NCBI RefSeq assembly: GCF_033807715.1
Contig: NC_084590.1
Coordinates: 38,328,005 to 38,392,004 of the forward strand
Length of the DNA: 64,000 nt
Direction: 5' to 3'
From: Cololabis saira
Lineage: Eukaryota; Chordata; Actinopteri; Beloniformes; Belonidae
Of this stretch, positions 36,323 to 48,330 are shown piece after piece. Position numbers and translations under genes: made by a program. The notes beneath the pieces were generated by a model, which had not been told where the DNA came from, did not search any database, and saw nothing but the letters and a program-made list of their open reading frames with translations. The stretch's first letter is position 1. Every line of letters begins with the position of its first letter.

Positions 36323-36661
36323 AGGAGCATGAGGCGGGATTGAGGCAGGATTTATGAAAAAATTTGTATACGTTTTAAGTTTTCTAGTAATAATGTCAGA
36401 TGAAGCGTTCCAAACCAAAACGAATGAGCCCTCTAGCGTATCTCTCCGTTGCCTTGAACAGGCTGTATGCTGCAAAATATGCTGTAAATGTGACCGGAAT
36501 TTCCCGCGCTGTCCTGCTGATGTGACGTCAAATGACGCTGCATGCGCGTTCTCCCCGTTCTCCCGTGCCGGCTTCGCTGTTGGCTGCAGTACCCCCGACG
36601 GCCGTCGTGGCGAAGGGTGGCGCTAGAGAGTCTCATTTCTTAAAAGGAGCCTCATGCTCCT
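36323..36661 (-). mobile_element. 340-bp TTAA MITE, copy 3
   Basis: AGGAGCATGAGGC at the left and GCCTCATGCTCCT at the right, TTAA at 36319-36322 and 36662-36665. CRE at 36523-36530. The right TTAA is shared with copy 4. Confidence 0.9.
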
Positions 36662-36665
36662 TTAA

Positions 36666-36924
36666 AGGAGCATGAGAACACGGGAGAACACGGGAGAACG
36701 GGGAGAACGTGCATGCAGCGTCATGTGACGTCACATCCGCCGCCCAGCGCGGGAAATTCGGAGTCCGAATTGCAGCTCATTTTGCAGCACACAGCCTGTT
36801 CAAGGCAACGGAGAGATACACTAGAGGGCTCATTCGTTTTGGTTTGGAACGCTTCATCTGACATTATTACTAGAAAACTTAAAACGTATACAAATTTTTT
36901 TCATAAATCCTGCCTCATGCTCCT
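36666..36924 (+). mobile_element. TTAA MITE, copy 4 (internally deleted)
   Basis: Shares its left TTAA with copy 3 and has its own right TTAA at 36925-36928. It is 259 bp, lacking about 80 bp next to the left terminus (the CTCTAGCGCCACCCTTC block). CRE retained at 36725-36732. Opposite orientation to copy 3. Confidence 0.9.
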
Positions 36925-36928
36925 TTAA

Positions 36929-38566
36929 GTAAAGTCCGAAAGAAATAAGCCATCTTTTTTTTTACTCCTCTGTCTCTTTTGACTTAATATTTTGACCTGT
37001 AAGGGATGTTCTGACAAGTTCAGTTCCCGAGGTTTGGGGCTTGCCTTGATGGATGCGTTTGATTCTTGCCTTTTGTTTCTCTGTAACAAAGATTATGCAC
37101 AATCCAAAAGCAAATTTCATGAAACTTGGTGAAGAGTTTTAGCTAGTCAGAGGAGGACTTAAAAAAAAGTTCCTGGAGTTTCTTATTATAAATGTGGAAT
37201 ACTGCATTGGCCTTGTCTAAGGATGGGCCCTCTGAGGATTCCTATGGACTGACTTGCATGAAAACTGGTGAGAGATGGTGAAGCTCAGAAAATCTGAACT
37301 TTTGATGATGATTTGCGTTTGGATTTGAAACATTCTCATGCAGCTCGACGTATTCTCAGAGAGCTCTTGCTGAAGATGTGAATTATCAGCTTGGGCTCTT
37401 GCTACCCAGGATTAAATATAGTCTCATTCACAGCTGAAGTATCACAGAGCATTAAAACCTGTCTTTGAACTATCACCAAAAAAAAGAAAAGAAGCTTTTT
37501 TGGGCCTGATCTTGGATAGTACTTTAATAATGGATATCTCCTGATGGGAAGTCCAGACTATATCCAAGTTAGTGCCGTCTATTTTAATATGTAAAAGTCA
37601 TCATCATGGATTTCCTATGAGTGTTTATTTCACTGGTTGCAGAGATCACCCTACAACCAAGTTGGCTATTCTTTCTTTTGTTTACTGCTATAGTGACATT
37701 TTTTGCTGCTCACTGTACCTGAACAATGTGTCCTTCTTTGTGTGAAATTGCTCTTCGTTGTTCCCTTTCAGGTCTAACTAAATACATCACAGCATCTCCT
37801 CTGCACATATTGTCTCTAGTTGAATTTTCCCTCATATGCACTGTTATCTCAGTGAAATCGTGTTTGTTCATTCTCTTTGACAGCTGTCATTTCAGTCACT
37901 GTGTGGGGATGTCTTTGGTGAGCCTTCAGCAGTCAAGCACGCCTCAAGTTTACATCAGTGTTCTTCAGCTAGTTTATTAGAGTGTCACTTGCTATATGGG
38001 ATGTCACTCTGAGCTTGGGATGTGAAAAAGAATCGCCAAAGAAGGAGTAACAGTGGGGGATAAAATAGTGAGCTGAAGATGAAGAAGTATGTTCTGCAGT
38101 TGACCTATTAGTTATCATTACCCTCAAGCCTCATGCAGGCATCTCCATCAGCAGCTCATTTCCAGTCCTGCAAAAACTAAATTCATGCAGATAAATGATG
38201 TACATAAGAGATGATTTTTTTTTTTTAGCATGGAAGTCCTGCCTTTCATTAAAGCAAGCTGTCATTAATATTATGAAGCTTGTTGAAGCAAGATCTGGTA
38301 CTGTGTTCGTGAAAGGTCTGAATATTTCCCCCGAAAAATCTCTCGGTCCTTTGTAGATTTCAAAGGTTACGTGCTTTATGTTTTTCTGCCTTTACTTTTT
38401 GCTGTATTTCGTTTCTTTAGGCTGAAAGGGGCCCTGTCACTGTTCATGGCTTTTTAGTTCATGTGTCACAGTGAGAAAGTAATGTTTTAAATAATTCAAT
38501 CTGGACTACCAAACCTTTGTAGGTTGAACAGTTTTTGCAGTTAGGCTTTACTTTGGGAGGGTTGAA
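36929..38566. other. intron stretch, nothing assigned
   Basis: No exon, RNA gene or repeat recognised. Confidence 0.5.
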
Positions 38567-38677
38567 GGATGGATGGATGGATGGATGGATGGATGGATGG
38601 ATGGATGGATGGATGGATGGATGGATGGATGGATGGATGGATGGATGGATGGATGGATGGATGGATGGATGGATGGA
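38567..38677. repeat. (TGGA)n microsatellite
   Basis: About 27 perfect TGGA units followed by CTTTAATGATCCCAAACTGG, a junction often seen at fish LINE 3' ends, which probably seeded it. Confidence 0.93.
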
Positions 38678-38748
38678 CTTTAATGATCCCAAACTGGGAA
38701 ATAACTTGTTCATTTGTTAGCATCAAAATCTAAACAGATATGAATATT

Positions 38749-40259
38749 GGATGGAAGCCATTACACCATTTCTCCCATGGGAAGAATAGTCACCATCAAA
38801 ATGATGGTTTTACCGAAAGTAAACTATTTTTTCTCGATGATACCATCCAAACCCCCTCCTTCTTGGTTTAAGTCATTGGATTCATATGTGTCAAAATTTC
38901 TGTGGAAGAATAAAACACCACGTATTAGCTTGAAGACATTACAATAATCCAAAGAATGTGGAGGTTTAGAGTTACCTAACTTCCAGTATTACTTCCTAGC
39001 GAATAAACTACAGTATATTTTAAAATGGTCGAAAAATCATTCTTTAGACAGTCAATGGCTGGACTCAGAGCAAGTGTTTTGTAATGATCTGGAAATCTCA
39101 GATTTACCATTCATCAGTCAAAGCATTAAACATCACAAATGTTTCAAAAGCATTAATATTAGCACAACTCTGACAACCTGGTGGGAATTCCTTAAAGTAG
39201 TTAAAGTTTCACTTTCTCCATGTGACCGCACACCCATATGGAACAACCCAGATATCCTGCAAAATGATAAAAAGATGGTAAACTTTGTTCAATGGAGAGA
39301 CCAAGGAATACGGTATCTGCAGCATGTAATCATAGGTGGACTGTTTGTACTTTTTAATACACTCACTGTTTAATATGGAATTAGCAGTAATCATTTTTTA
39401 GAATACCAACAACTTAAGGCCATAATAAATAAAACATATAAACTTAACCAATTGGACCTACAACTTCCCGCCAGGATAATAGAATTATTGAACCTAAGCA
39501 CTTTAAAGTTTTTATCGAAACTTTACAGGTTAGTGTCCAAAATAGACAACTCAATCTCTCTTCCGATTTCAAAATGGGAAGCGGATCTTTCTTTTAACAC
39601 CGACCAGATCTCTTGGTCACAAATATGTTTAAATACTTTTACTATGACTAAGAACCCAAATTTACAACTTATACAGTACAAAGTTCTTCATAGAATACAT
39701 TATACAGGACGAAGGATATTCCAGATGGGCTTTGTCACCTCTTACATCTGCTCACAGTGCACAGATAATTATATGCATGCTTTATGGTTTTGTACACCGG
39801 TACAGAGGTTCTGGACGGAGATTTGTGAGGATTTATCCACATGGATTAACTACAGAATTCCAGTGTGCCCCACGATATGCATATAAGGTCACTTGGGAGA
39901 TATTCACATGGAACCTAACCGGATACACTTGGTTCTCACTGCCTTATGTATTGCAAAGAAAACCATTTTAATGAATTGGAAACAAAAGTCCAGCTTATGT
40001 ATTAACCACTTTAAGAATCTTCTATCAGATCATATCAGTAGTGAGTTAATGTCTGCCTCCACTGATCATTCGGCCGAACTGCATTCTCTCTGGTCCCCGA
40101 TTATAGGGGGGTGGTGATCCCGTAGCCCTTGGGGTTGGGGGTCGGCTTGGGGAGCTGGGGTGCGGGCCTCTGGTGGCCCCTGGGGGGCGGTAGGTGTGGG
40201 GGGCGGGGGTCGTCGCCGTGGGGCCCTGTCCCTGACCGGGGGGGGCCTCCCTATTAGCG
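38749..40259 (+). pseudogene. L1-type LINE ORF2 C-terminal relic with G-rich 3'UTR
   Basis: One reading frame from about 38747 to 40117 is broken only by three stops (38945, 39371, 39884). It shows SPMGRIVTIKMMVLPKVNYF, WFKSLDSYVSKFLWKNKTPR, GGLELPNFQYY and a CSQC...H...C cysteine motif, in the order found at the C-terminus of L1/Tx1-clade ORF2 proteins. The endonuclease and RT core are missing by 5' truncation. A strongly G-rich 3'UTR (40113-40255) follows. GATATGAATATT (38737-38748) and GATATGAACATT (40260-40271) look like an 11/12 target-site duplication; no poly-A tail is seen. Confidence 0.85.
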
Positions 40260-40678
40260 GATATGAACATTTTGGCATTTGTAGACGGTAGAAATTACCG
40301 GGATAGCAAGATTTACAAGAAGGTGAGCGAAAAGTTGCGCAAAGCAGCATTTGTTTTGAATTTGGATACAGGAAGAAGAAGTGGAAATGATGGGAATTGC
40401 GTCATGGTGTTCTCCGCGCGTCGCTGTTTTGTTCGAGATATCCCAAATGATTAATTACCATGTATACAGGGATAACACTGTTTGCTCACGCATGTAAACG
40501 GAATATTGTGAATGTTTCAGTAACCGGAATATTAGCAATAACCCGAATTTTGACTGCATGCAAACGTAGTCTCTGCTGTATTATGTCCTAGTTTAAGTCA
40601 CTTAAAACAATCTAAAGAATGTTCAGTCACTGATTTTTTTTTTTTCCTTCCTTATTTTTTGTTGAGTTTAATGTTTAA

Positions 40679-41018
40679 AGGAGCTTGAGGCCGGATTGTG
40701 GCAAGATTTATGAAAAAAATCCGTATACATTTTAAGTTTTCTAGTAATAATGTCAGATGAAGCGTTCCAAACCCAAAAGAATGAGCCCTCTAGTGTATCT
40801 CTCCGTTGCCTTGAACAGGCTGTGTGCTGCAAAATGTGCTGCAATTCGGTCCCGATTTTCCCACGCTGGGCTGCGGATGTGACGTCACATGACGCTGCAT
40901 GTGCGTTCTCCCCGTTCTCCCGTGCCGGCTTCACTGTTGGTTGCAGTACCCCCAACGGCCGTCGTGGTGAAGGGTGGCGCTAGAGAGTCTCATTTCTTAA
41001 AAGGAGACTCAAGCTCCT
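40679..41018 (-). mobile_element. 340-bp TTAA MITE, copy 5
   Basis: Full length, ends AGGAGCTTGAGGC and CTCAAGCTCCT, TTAA at 40675-40678 and 41019-41022, CRE at 40880-40887. Same length as copy 1, opposite orientation. Confidence 0.9.
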
Positions 41019-41022
41019 TTAA

Positions 41023-44000
41023 CATTCAAAAACTGGTAAAAAAAAAAAAAAGTAATGGTAAAGTCTTTCTCATGAAAGAAGTATGAGCCCATGCTTTCTA
41101 AATAACTTCACATCTGCACTCAGTCTCAAAAAAATTTATCATATGATTAAGGATTAAAGTCTTTATGCCCCATACATTTGGTCACAGTAAAAATCAAACT
41201 TCAGCTTAACACGTGGTTCAGCTCCTTTAACCTCCCCTATCTGTATGGTCTCAAGAATGACACCACAAGGGGAGCAGCTGGTCCCTGCCACTACATTCAT
41301 CCTTGCTTAGAGGGCAGCCGGTCCTTCCAGGTCCCTCATAGAAGCCACGGTGTTGTGGATGATGTGCCTGTGTTTCTGCACTGAGCCGTGTGATTGCCAT
41401 GTGGCAGAGAGTATGGCCAAATCTCACTCTAGGCATCTGCAGATTAGCGCGTGTGTTTGTGTGTGTTGCTTGAGTGACCATGTTTTCTTGGCTGTTGGAA
41501 GCTCCCCTCTAAAGGTACTGGCACACAATCAAACTGTGTGTGCTGTTCGTAGCCCTTAATACTGATGATTAAAACTGATGTTTTGCTTGTATCACATGTA
41601 GAAAACATCCTTGCTGGTAAAATGAGGATTCGATTTCGCACATTTCTGTCGTTTCTGCTACACAGAATATGAAAGAGCATCGAACACAAACCTGTCAGTT
41701 CCAAGCATTCATTTATTTATCAAAATCAAGAAGCACTGCGCCTTTTAGTGTGAGCTGAAAATCTCCAGGGAAACCATACTGGAGCACTGTTTGATAGACC
41801 ACTGAGCTTTGGGATTTGAAGTCGTAAACCACCAAATCAATGGCTCCGGCTACTAAAACACAATATCAGCCAGGATTCGAATTGCAATCGTTGCTGCTGA
41901 TAGCCTCTGACCCTAAAGAATGAGCTGATTACAGAAGGTGGTTATTTGCTTGTGCATTGGACGAGAGAATGTGGGGCCTTAAAGACATCAGTTGCTTGCA
42001 TATTTAAGAGCTAATGAGACCCAAAAAATTACTTTTTTTAAAAGTCATTAGATTCAGGTTTTGCTGTTATCTCATTAGAGTCTCTGAAAGATCAACTGCG
42101 TAGTTTTGTATCTAAGTATTAAAAAAAAGCAATATTTGTCTTAATGTTCTCAATAAGCAACCATGTGACCAGAGTTAATCTAGTTTTCACTTGTTTGGCT
42201 AGTAGTCTTTTGTTCACAAAGCTATAACAAAAGCACTCATTTGCTTTTGTATTAACTTCTGGAATATTTATGCTCATTTTCAGGAATAAATAAAAGCCTG
42301 ATTCCATATGCAAACTTCCCCATTTGCACTATGATGTGACTTCCCTGTTTCAAAGCCAGCTTTGTTCGTCTGAAACTCAGGTTATTCACACCTCACATTT
42401 TTGATTTAATAAATGTTCCCAGTGGCTTTTAGTCCATTGGTTTGGAAAATAATTGCACGCAGAATCCATCTTTCATCTGCAGTAATTGATATATTGTATA
42501 TTTTACCATCACCAAAACCCTTATCACTGTTTGTATAAGGTTGAGTACCAACTTTCATAAACAGTTTTTGCCTTTTCGCTGAGTTATCAGTTGTTGTTTT
42601 TTTTCTGGAGGGCTAACATCTTATTTATATATAAATACCATATAGCTTAAATCAAAGCCAAGTGGATTTTTCTTTCTCGGTTCATATAAAAAATTGGCCA
42701 AACAACTCCTTTTGAGCCTGAAACTCCCCATCAGAACGGATCAGACTCATCAGACTCCCCCGTCAGAACGGACAGACAGCTTTTTGGATGCCAAGAAAAG
42801 CATCTTCATTAACCAAGAAAAGATGAGTAGTTACCTTCTATGCAAACATTTTATTTTTACCATGACCTGGATGACTGAGAATCAGCGCTGGTCCCTACCA
42901 CATGATGGTGAGCTTTCATTAAGATGAACACATTGGTAATGATCATTTTGATTGAATTAATCACACACATTGATGCAATAATTAAAAAAAAAAATAAGAA
43001 CAGCTGGGTAGTTATGGTGGAAGATGATGATGAAAAAAATATAAAATATCATAAACACACAAGTGAGACAGCATCATTCCATTTTTACCAATCTTGCAGT
43101 GATTTTCTGTTCCCGCAGGATAAACGCTGTGTGTAACAGTAATTACTGTTGATTGTTTTCATGTCGCTAATACACACACTTCTATCCAGTCACTGAGCAA
43201 ACAAACCTAATACTTAGGCCACCTGAGTAAATACATTTGGTTAAACGTGTCAAAGAATAGGCACTGTGCCACCTGCAATTCCCCCTGAAATTGATCGGCG
43301 TACGTGAATAAGAAGGATGTCCTCTTACTCCCACTTTCAGTTGGTAACATTTTGCTCGGCGGTCTCATGGCGTTAGGCAGATTGAAACTGACAGATTGCG
43401 TTGATGCAAGTAATTACACCGCAGATCAAATAAGACCACAACATAGCCATCAATCACTACAGTATACTGCAAACGCACCACCCAGAACACATGTGCTTAC
43501 TTTCATAAACACACGAGTGAGAGTTTGATTAAAAAGTAATGTGGCGTCCCCTTTTTGGTGATTACTTTTCATAAAATGTTTTTTCACATCTGATAAACTT
43601 TTGTCATATGCTTACTCAATGTTTTTTTTTTCCATTCGATACGATCTTGTTGTTCCTTCGGCGCTTCAGTGCCAGGAAACTGTCAATAAAAGCTTTCCAT
43701 GCAGTTGCCTCCAGCTTGTTTTTAATTTTTTTGCTGTTTGTTTTATTTGGGTTCATGTTTGAGAATCCATTTGACTTTCAGCTGGAGGGAAAGGCGAAAA
43801 GCACTTTGTCCTTTCCTGATATAAGCTGAGCATGGCACTCGGCAGTGTTTGTTTTTTAAGTCTTTGTGTCTTGGTTCAGAGGAGCTTTCAGAGCTTGTAA
43901 AAATCTCTGCTGCAGAGATTTGTTTCCCCCTGCCTGCAACTTTGTCCACTGTTGGGTTCAATGTATATGTCACATATCACAGCTCGTAACAAAGACACAT

Positions 44001-44350
44001 TTTCATGTTAGTGAGTTTGAACAGTAAATATTCACATTTTCTAATGTGTTATGTGTTCATATCCCTACTTTCCTTTCTCTACATAGAGAATCCCTGCGGA
44101 ACCTGAATTATTCATCCTCTTTTCACTTTCTCACAGCGTGAACATGACAGTGAGGGCTGATCGAGAGTCTGAGGTGCAGGGCTGCTACGGCAAGATCTGT
44201 CTACTGCTCTCCTGTTTATTTTTATACAAACTCACTGAGTGAATGAAACACTTTGGAGTCCATACCTATAAATATTTGGTCAAGAATAATTTGAATCTGT
44301 GCTGTAATTTGGGTGGGAAGAGAATGTGGTTAAAGTGTGGAATAACCTCT
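41023..44350. other. intron stretch, nothing assigned
   Basis: No exon or repeat family recognised; a 9-bp-arm hairpin (AAATCTCTG CTG CAGAGATTT) lies near 43901-43921. Confidence 0.5.
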
Positions 44351-44483
44351 TTAGCCTCCTAAGACCAGGTGCAATTTTTTTTTTCTTGTTCCATTGGGCA
44401 CCAGTTAAAAAAATGAAACATTTTGACATAGACAACAAAGCATGTGATGTCCACATATGTGTACGCCAGGTCTTAGGAGGTTA
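44351..44483. mobile_element. 133-bp MITE with CCTCCTAAGACC ends
   Basis: Left TTAGCCTCCTAAGACCAGG and right CCAGGTCTTAGGAGGTTAA are near-perfect inverted repeats around an AT-rich core. Confidence 0.75.
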
Positions 44484-44558
44484 ACTGGAAAATATTTTTT
44501 TTACACCCAAGGGAATATCTGCAGTCTCTTTCGTGATGTATTTACACCCTCAATGTTA

Positions 44559-45427
44559 AGCCGGGCAGACACTGTGCGATTGTCGGCTCGTTTTGAACCG
44601 ATTTTCCAGTCGTGCGACTATTTTTTGGATCGGGCCAGATTTCGACCCAATCGTTGGTCGTGCCTCGTGCAGTAAACGTGGGGTAACGAGAGATTAACAC
44701 CTCACGACGAGGTCCCGATCAGGAATCGTGTGCTCGCAAGAAAATCTAACTTTTTTGAAATCCTGGTCGCTCCTCGTGAAGGAATCGTACAGTTGAAGCA
44801 GCTACGACCCGATCGGCCTCATCCTTTCACAGAGAGCATGCGCAATCTCTGATGTCACATCAAAAACTATTATTTGTAGTTTAAAGTGTTGCAAATTCAC
44901 ATTACAAATCATGTTTTAATAGCAAAAACAAAAGACTGTATTTCCCACGTCTGCCCGGCCAATTCCTTGTCCAATCACGATGTTGTCTAATCTTTTTTCA
45001 TTTATCGCCACACAGAATGGCACAAATTGCTAAAGGCTGATTTATGGTTCTGCGTTACACCAACGCAGAGCCTACGGCGTAGGGTACGCGGCGACCCGCA
45101 CCATACGGTTACGCCGTCGATTTAACGCAGAACCATAATTCAGGTTTAAGGCAGCGCGTTTGTTTTTGCTGAGCATCTTTGGTGTCTCCCACTTCGGGTT
45201 TCCTCCTCTTCCACTTCTTTTTGACGTTGCGGTTCCAGTACACAGATGTCCGACGTGAGGATGATGAAAGTATAGTGTGAGTAGACGGGTCGCATCAGAG
45301 CATGAGGTCGTACAGTGTGAGAACATAAATCGTGGGCTGTGAACTTTTGAACTCAGCAATCTAGTGGTGCAGAGTGAGATAGGGGTGAATCAAATGATTT
45401 GAAATATTGCACAGTGTATGCCCAGCT
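44559..45427. mobile_element. MITE-like element with AGACACTGTGC ends
   Basis: Left AGCCGGGCAGACACTGTGC and right GCACAGTGTATGCCCAGCT are inverted repeats. The interior has CGATCGTG-type steps but no coding frame. Target duplication is unclear. It encloses copy 3 of the short palindromic MITE. Confidence 0.7.
45031..45149 (+). mobile_element. short palindromic MITE, copy 3 (best preserved)
   Basis: TAAAGGCTGATTTATGG to CCATAATTCAGGTTTA with GGTTCTGCGTTA mirrored at both ends; a TAA borders each side, compatible with a 3-bp Harbinger-type duplication. Nested in the 44559-45427 element. Confidence 0.8.
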
Positions 45428-46914
45428 TTAGGGTACAAGAAATAACTGAGTGAGCATTCTTTTGTCAAAAGTACCCTTTGTCCAGTGACATTTCAATTTT
45501 AAATCAAATCAGTGGGCTGTAATATTTTCATATTACATGACGGTATGGGTCTATAGTGGCGATTCAATTCTTTTTCCACCACTTGAATGAAAAATGCACA
45601 ATATTTAATGATATGGCCAACTATGCAGACCATGATATCTTATTGTTTGTTTTTAACAGAGAATTCTCCTCCTCCGGATATGAAGCTTTCCTCAGGTGTA
45701 GTTAGTCATTATTTAGTGGCCCATCCTGCAACTTTATTGTTTGGTTCCTTCGTGGCTGTCTGCAGGCAGCGTCGGTGTTCTGAATCCCTGATTCCTCAGA
45801 GCACTTCAGGGCATGTCCTTGGACAAAATACAAAACCCCACATTGCCCCCAGATGTGCTCGTCGGTTCCAAAGTCATTTGTGGGAATATTTGAAAAAGCA
45901 TTTCTTAAATTAACAAAATGCAAAAATTCTCTGAATCAAGCTCCACTTACTGTTGATTTCATTTTAAATCTATTATTTTGCCACGATGTTGTAGCTCCCA
46001 AACATTGTTATGTGGTTTCCTTGATGTATATTAGAGGTATATTAACTATTCTGGCTGCGTCTCAGTTACGACTCTGATTCTAATTTGCCTGAGAGGATAA
46101 TCATAGATGATACTTCCAGTCAGAGGTAAATCCTTAAAACCTAGTGAAGATTTCTTTTTTTTTTCCTCTTTTTTTTCTGTAATGACAAGCTTTGAATACG
46201 TGAGCAGTTCAGTATCTCAGTTTCAATTCATTTGAGACTTCTGCTTCCTCTGTGTTGGAGAGTGCAGCAAAATAATTTTGTCAGCTGCACATTGTCTAAA
46301 TTTCAGCATTCGTGCCTTCAAACTGTGAACCAACATTTTTTTTAAATCATCAAGTGAAGCAGTCGGGGCCATGTATGAGATGAGGAGTGTGTTTTTTTTT
46401 GTCTTTCCGTGCAGTCAGCATGAAGTGTCCAGAGGCAGGTAGGACAGATGCCAAGCAGTCAAGTAATCAAAGGGCAGAAGTGAGGCAGCGGTGCAATAAC
46501 AGGAAGTGGAGGCAGTTGAGATTTCCTGAAGTGGTTGGACGGGTCCTGGTGCCGTGATTGCTCAGTGATTCAGTGATAAGCAGCGGCTGATGGAAGAGGA
46601 AGGATCACACAGTGAAGACAGTTTTCAAGCAGTCATTACAGTACTGCAGGGCTGTGATGCCTTTTCTTTTTCAACAGTTATGAACATATTATCGACATAA
46701 ACAGTCATCGTGCAGCAATTCATTTCACAGTAATATTCGTGTTTAGTCTTTTGTTACAAATCTCTTAGACCTTTTTCTTCATATTGTTGTTTTTTTATTC
46801 CTAAAAAACCCAAACTGACTGACATCAGCCTGTGACAAATGTTCTACCAAGAGGATGGAAAAGGGTCTTAGCATTTTGACTTCAGGAGTCTGACAAAAGA
46901 GCAAATATACACGC
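45428..46914. other. intron stretch, nothing assigned
   Basis: An overlapping pair of open frames near 45587-45923 has no recognisable domain or splice context. Confidence 0.45.
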
Positions 46915-46920
46915 AGGCCA

Positions 46921-47450
46921 CGTCATTAATTGTTCTCCGATGGACCCCTTCTTGGCTTTAGAACGGCCTTCATTATTTGTGGAATAGATTCAGCAAGCTG
47001 TTGAAACATTCCTCAGAGACCCTGAGAGGGGCTTAAAATGTGCCAGAAAAACATTCTCCAGACCATTACAGCACTTCTAGCTCGAATCATGGATACAAGA
47101 CAGGACGGATCAATGTTTTTGTGTTATTTACACCTAATTTTGAATTTACCATTCAGATGTTGAAATCAAGACTCCTTAGACCAGACAGCATTTTTTTCTT
47201 TCAATCTCCTATTGACCATTTTTGCTTACCGTCTGCAAATTGTAACCTCAGTTTTTTGATCATTGCTGACAGGAATGCTGAAGGATTTGCTTTAAGGTTT
47301 CACCTTTGGTGCATTCAGAGTTTTCTGCATATCTGGGTTGTAAAGTGTGATCAACTGAATTTCTGCTGCCTTTCAGTTATCTCAAACCAGTTCTCCTCCG
47401 ACGTATGGCATCAACTATGCATTTCACCCAAATAACTGATGCTTAGTAAT
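46921..47450 (-). pseudogene. Tc1-like transposase relic, internally deleted
   Basis: Blocks such as GAATAGATTCAGCAAG, AACATTCCTCAGAGA, AAATGTGCCAGAAAAACATT, CATGGATACAAGACAGGACG and CATCAACTATGCATTTC follow the order of an antisense fish Tc1 transposase gene. A jump after CAGAGACCC removes a large central part, so the catalytic region is incomplete. No terminal inverted repeats remain recognisable. Confidence 0.72.
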
Positions 47451-48173
47451 TGTTTTCTCTTTTTCTGACCCTTCTTTGTTAGTGATCAATATGTAAACAA
47501 TGCTCCCAAAGTCATTTATTGTGTCCTCTGTGATATATGTATAGCGCTCTTGATTTATGCTGGGTGGCTCAATAATGGAGTTATTCACTTTTTATTCACT
47601 CCAACCATGGCTGGAGCTTTTTTGTGTTGACTTTCCACTTTGCATGCGCTCCCATTATGTCCACGGGCTGTTTCCTACGGTAAAAATATATGCCTGTTTG
47701 TATAATAGACTATATGTATGAGTGTGTGCCTTTGTGCATGTCCTTTCCTCTTATCACTGACCCATTGCCAGTGACCGAGAGCATAAAAATGCAAAGCACC
47801 ACAACAAAAGCTTTATATATAATTGCCCAGAACAACATGGTCACTGTCATTAGGAACACTAAAGGACAGTAGAGTTTTACCTCTCATTACTGTTTCAACA
47901 CATCTTGACTGGGTGATCCTTTGAAGCTCCAATGAAGTTGTTAATGCACCTGCAGTAAGAGACAACAGCACATTCTCATTGCCCTGCTGCCTTGTCCTGG
48001 AGCTGGATATGCAAATTTCTCTGCTCGCTGCTGCTACTAAGGCACCTATAATGAGCTTGAACCTCTCATTAATTGTTCCTCATTCATTGCAGTCATCCTA
48101 GTAGTGTCAGTAGATAATGATGTGTGGCAAACCAGGGCCCTGATTCATTTAATCCTCACCTGCTGCCCTCGTC

Positions 48174-48206
<33 letters not shown>

Positions 48207-48322
48207 ACCCTGACAGATGCCATAAGACACGCTGTAGACTCGAGTGATTGTGGACCACACACTATTGAGCAAATAGAAAATGATAACTAATATTAGTCAA
48301 TTATGAAGGGTGTTTAGTATTC
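47451..48322. other. intron stretch with (TG)n microsatellite
   Basis: TG run at 48175-48204; otherwise nothing assigned. Confidence 0.6.
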
Positions 48323-48330
48323 TATATAAT

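Noticed and set aside
38459..38726. Open frames on both strands made of short periodic peptides
   Set aside because: Translation of the (TGGA)n microsatellite.
45587..45923. Overlapping 108- and 73-codon frames on opposite strands
   Set aside because: No domain, splice sites or repeat identity; left as unassigned intron.
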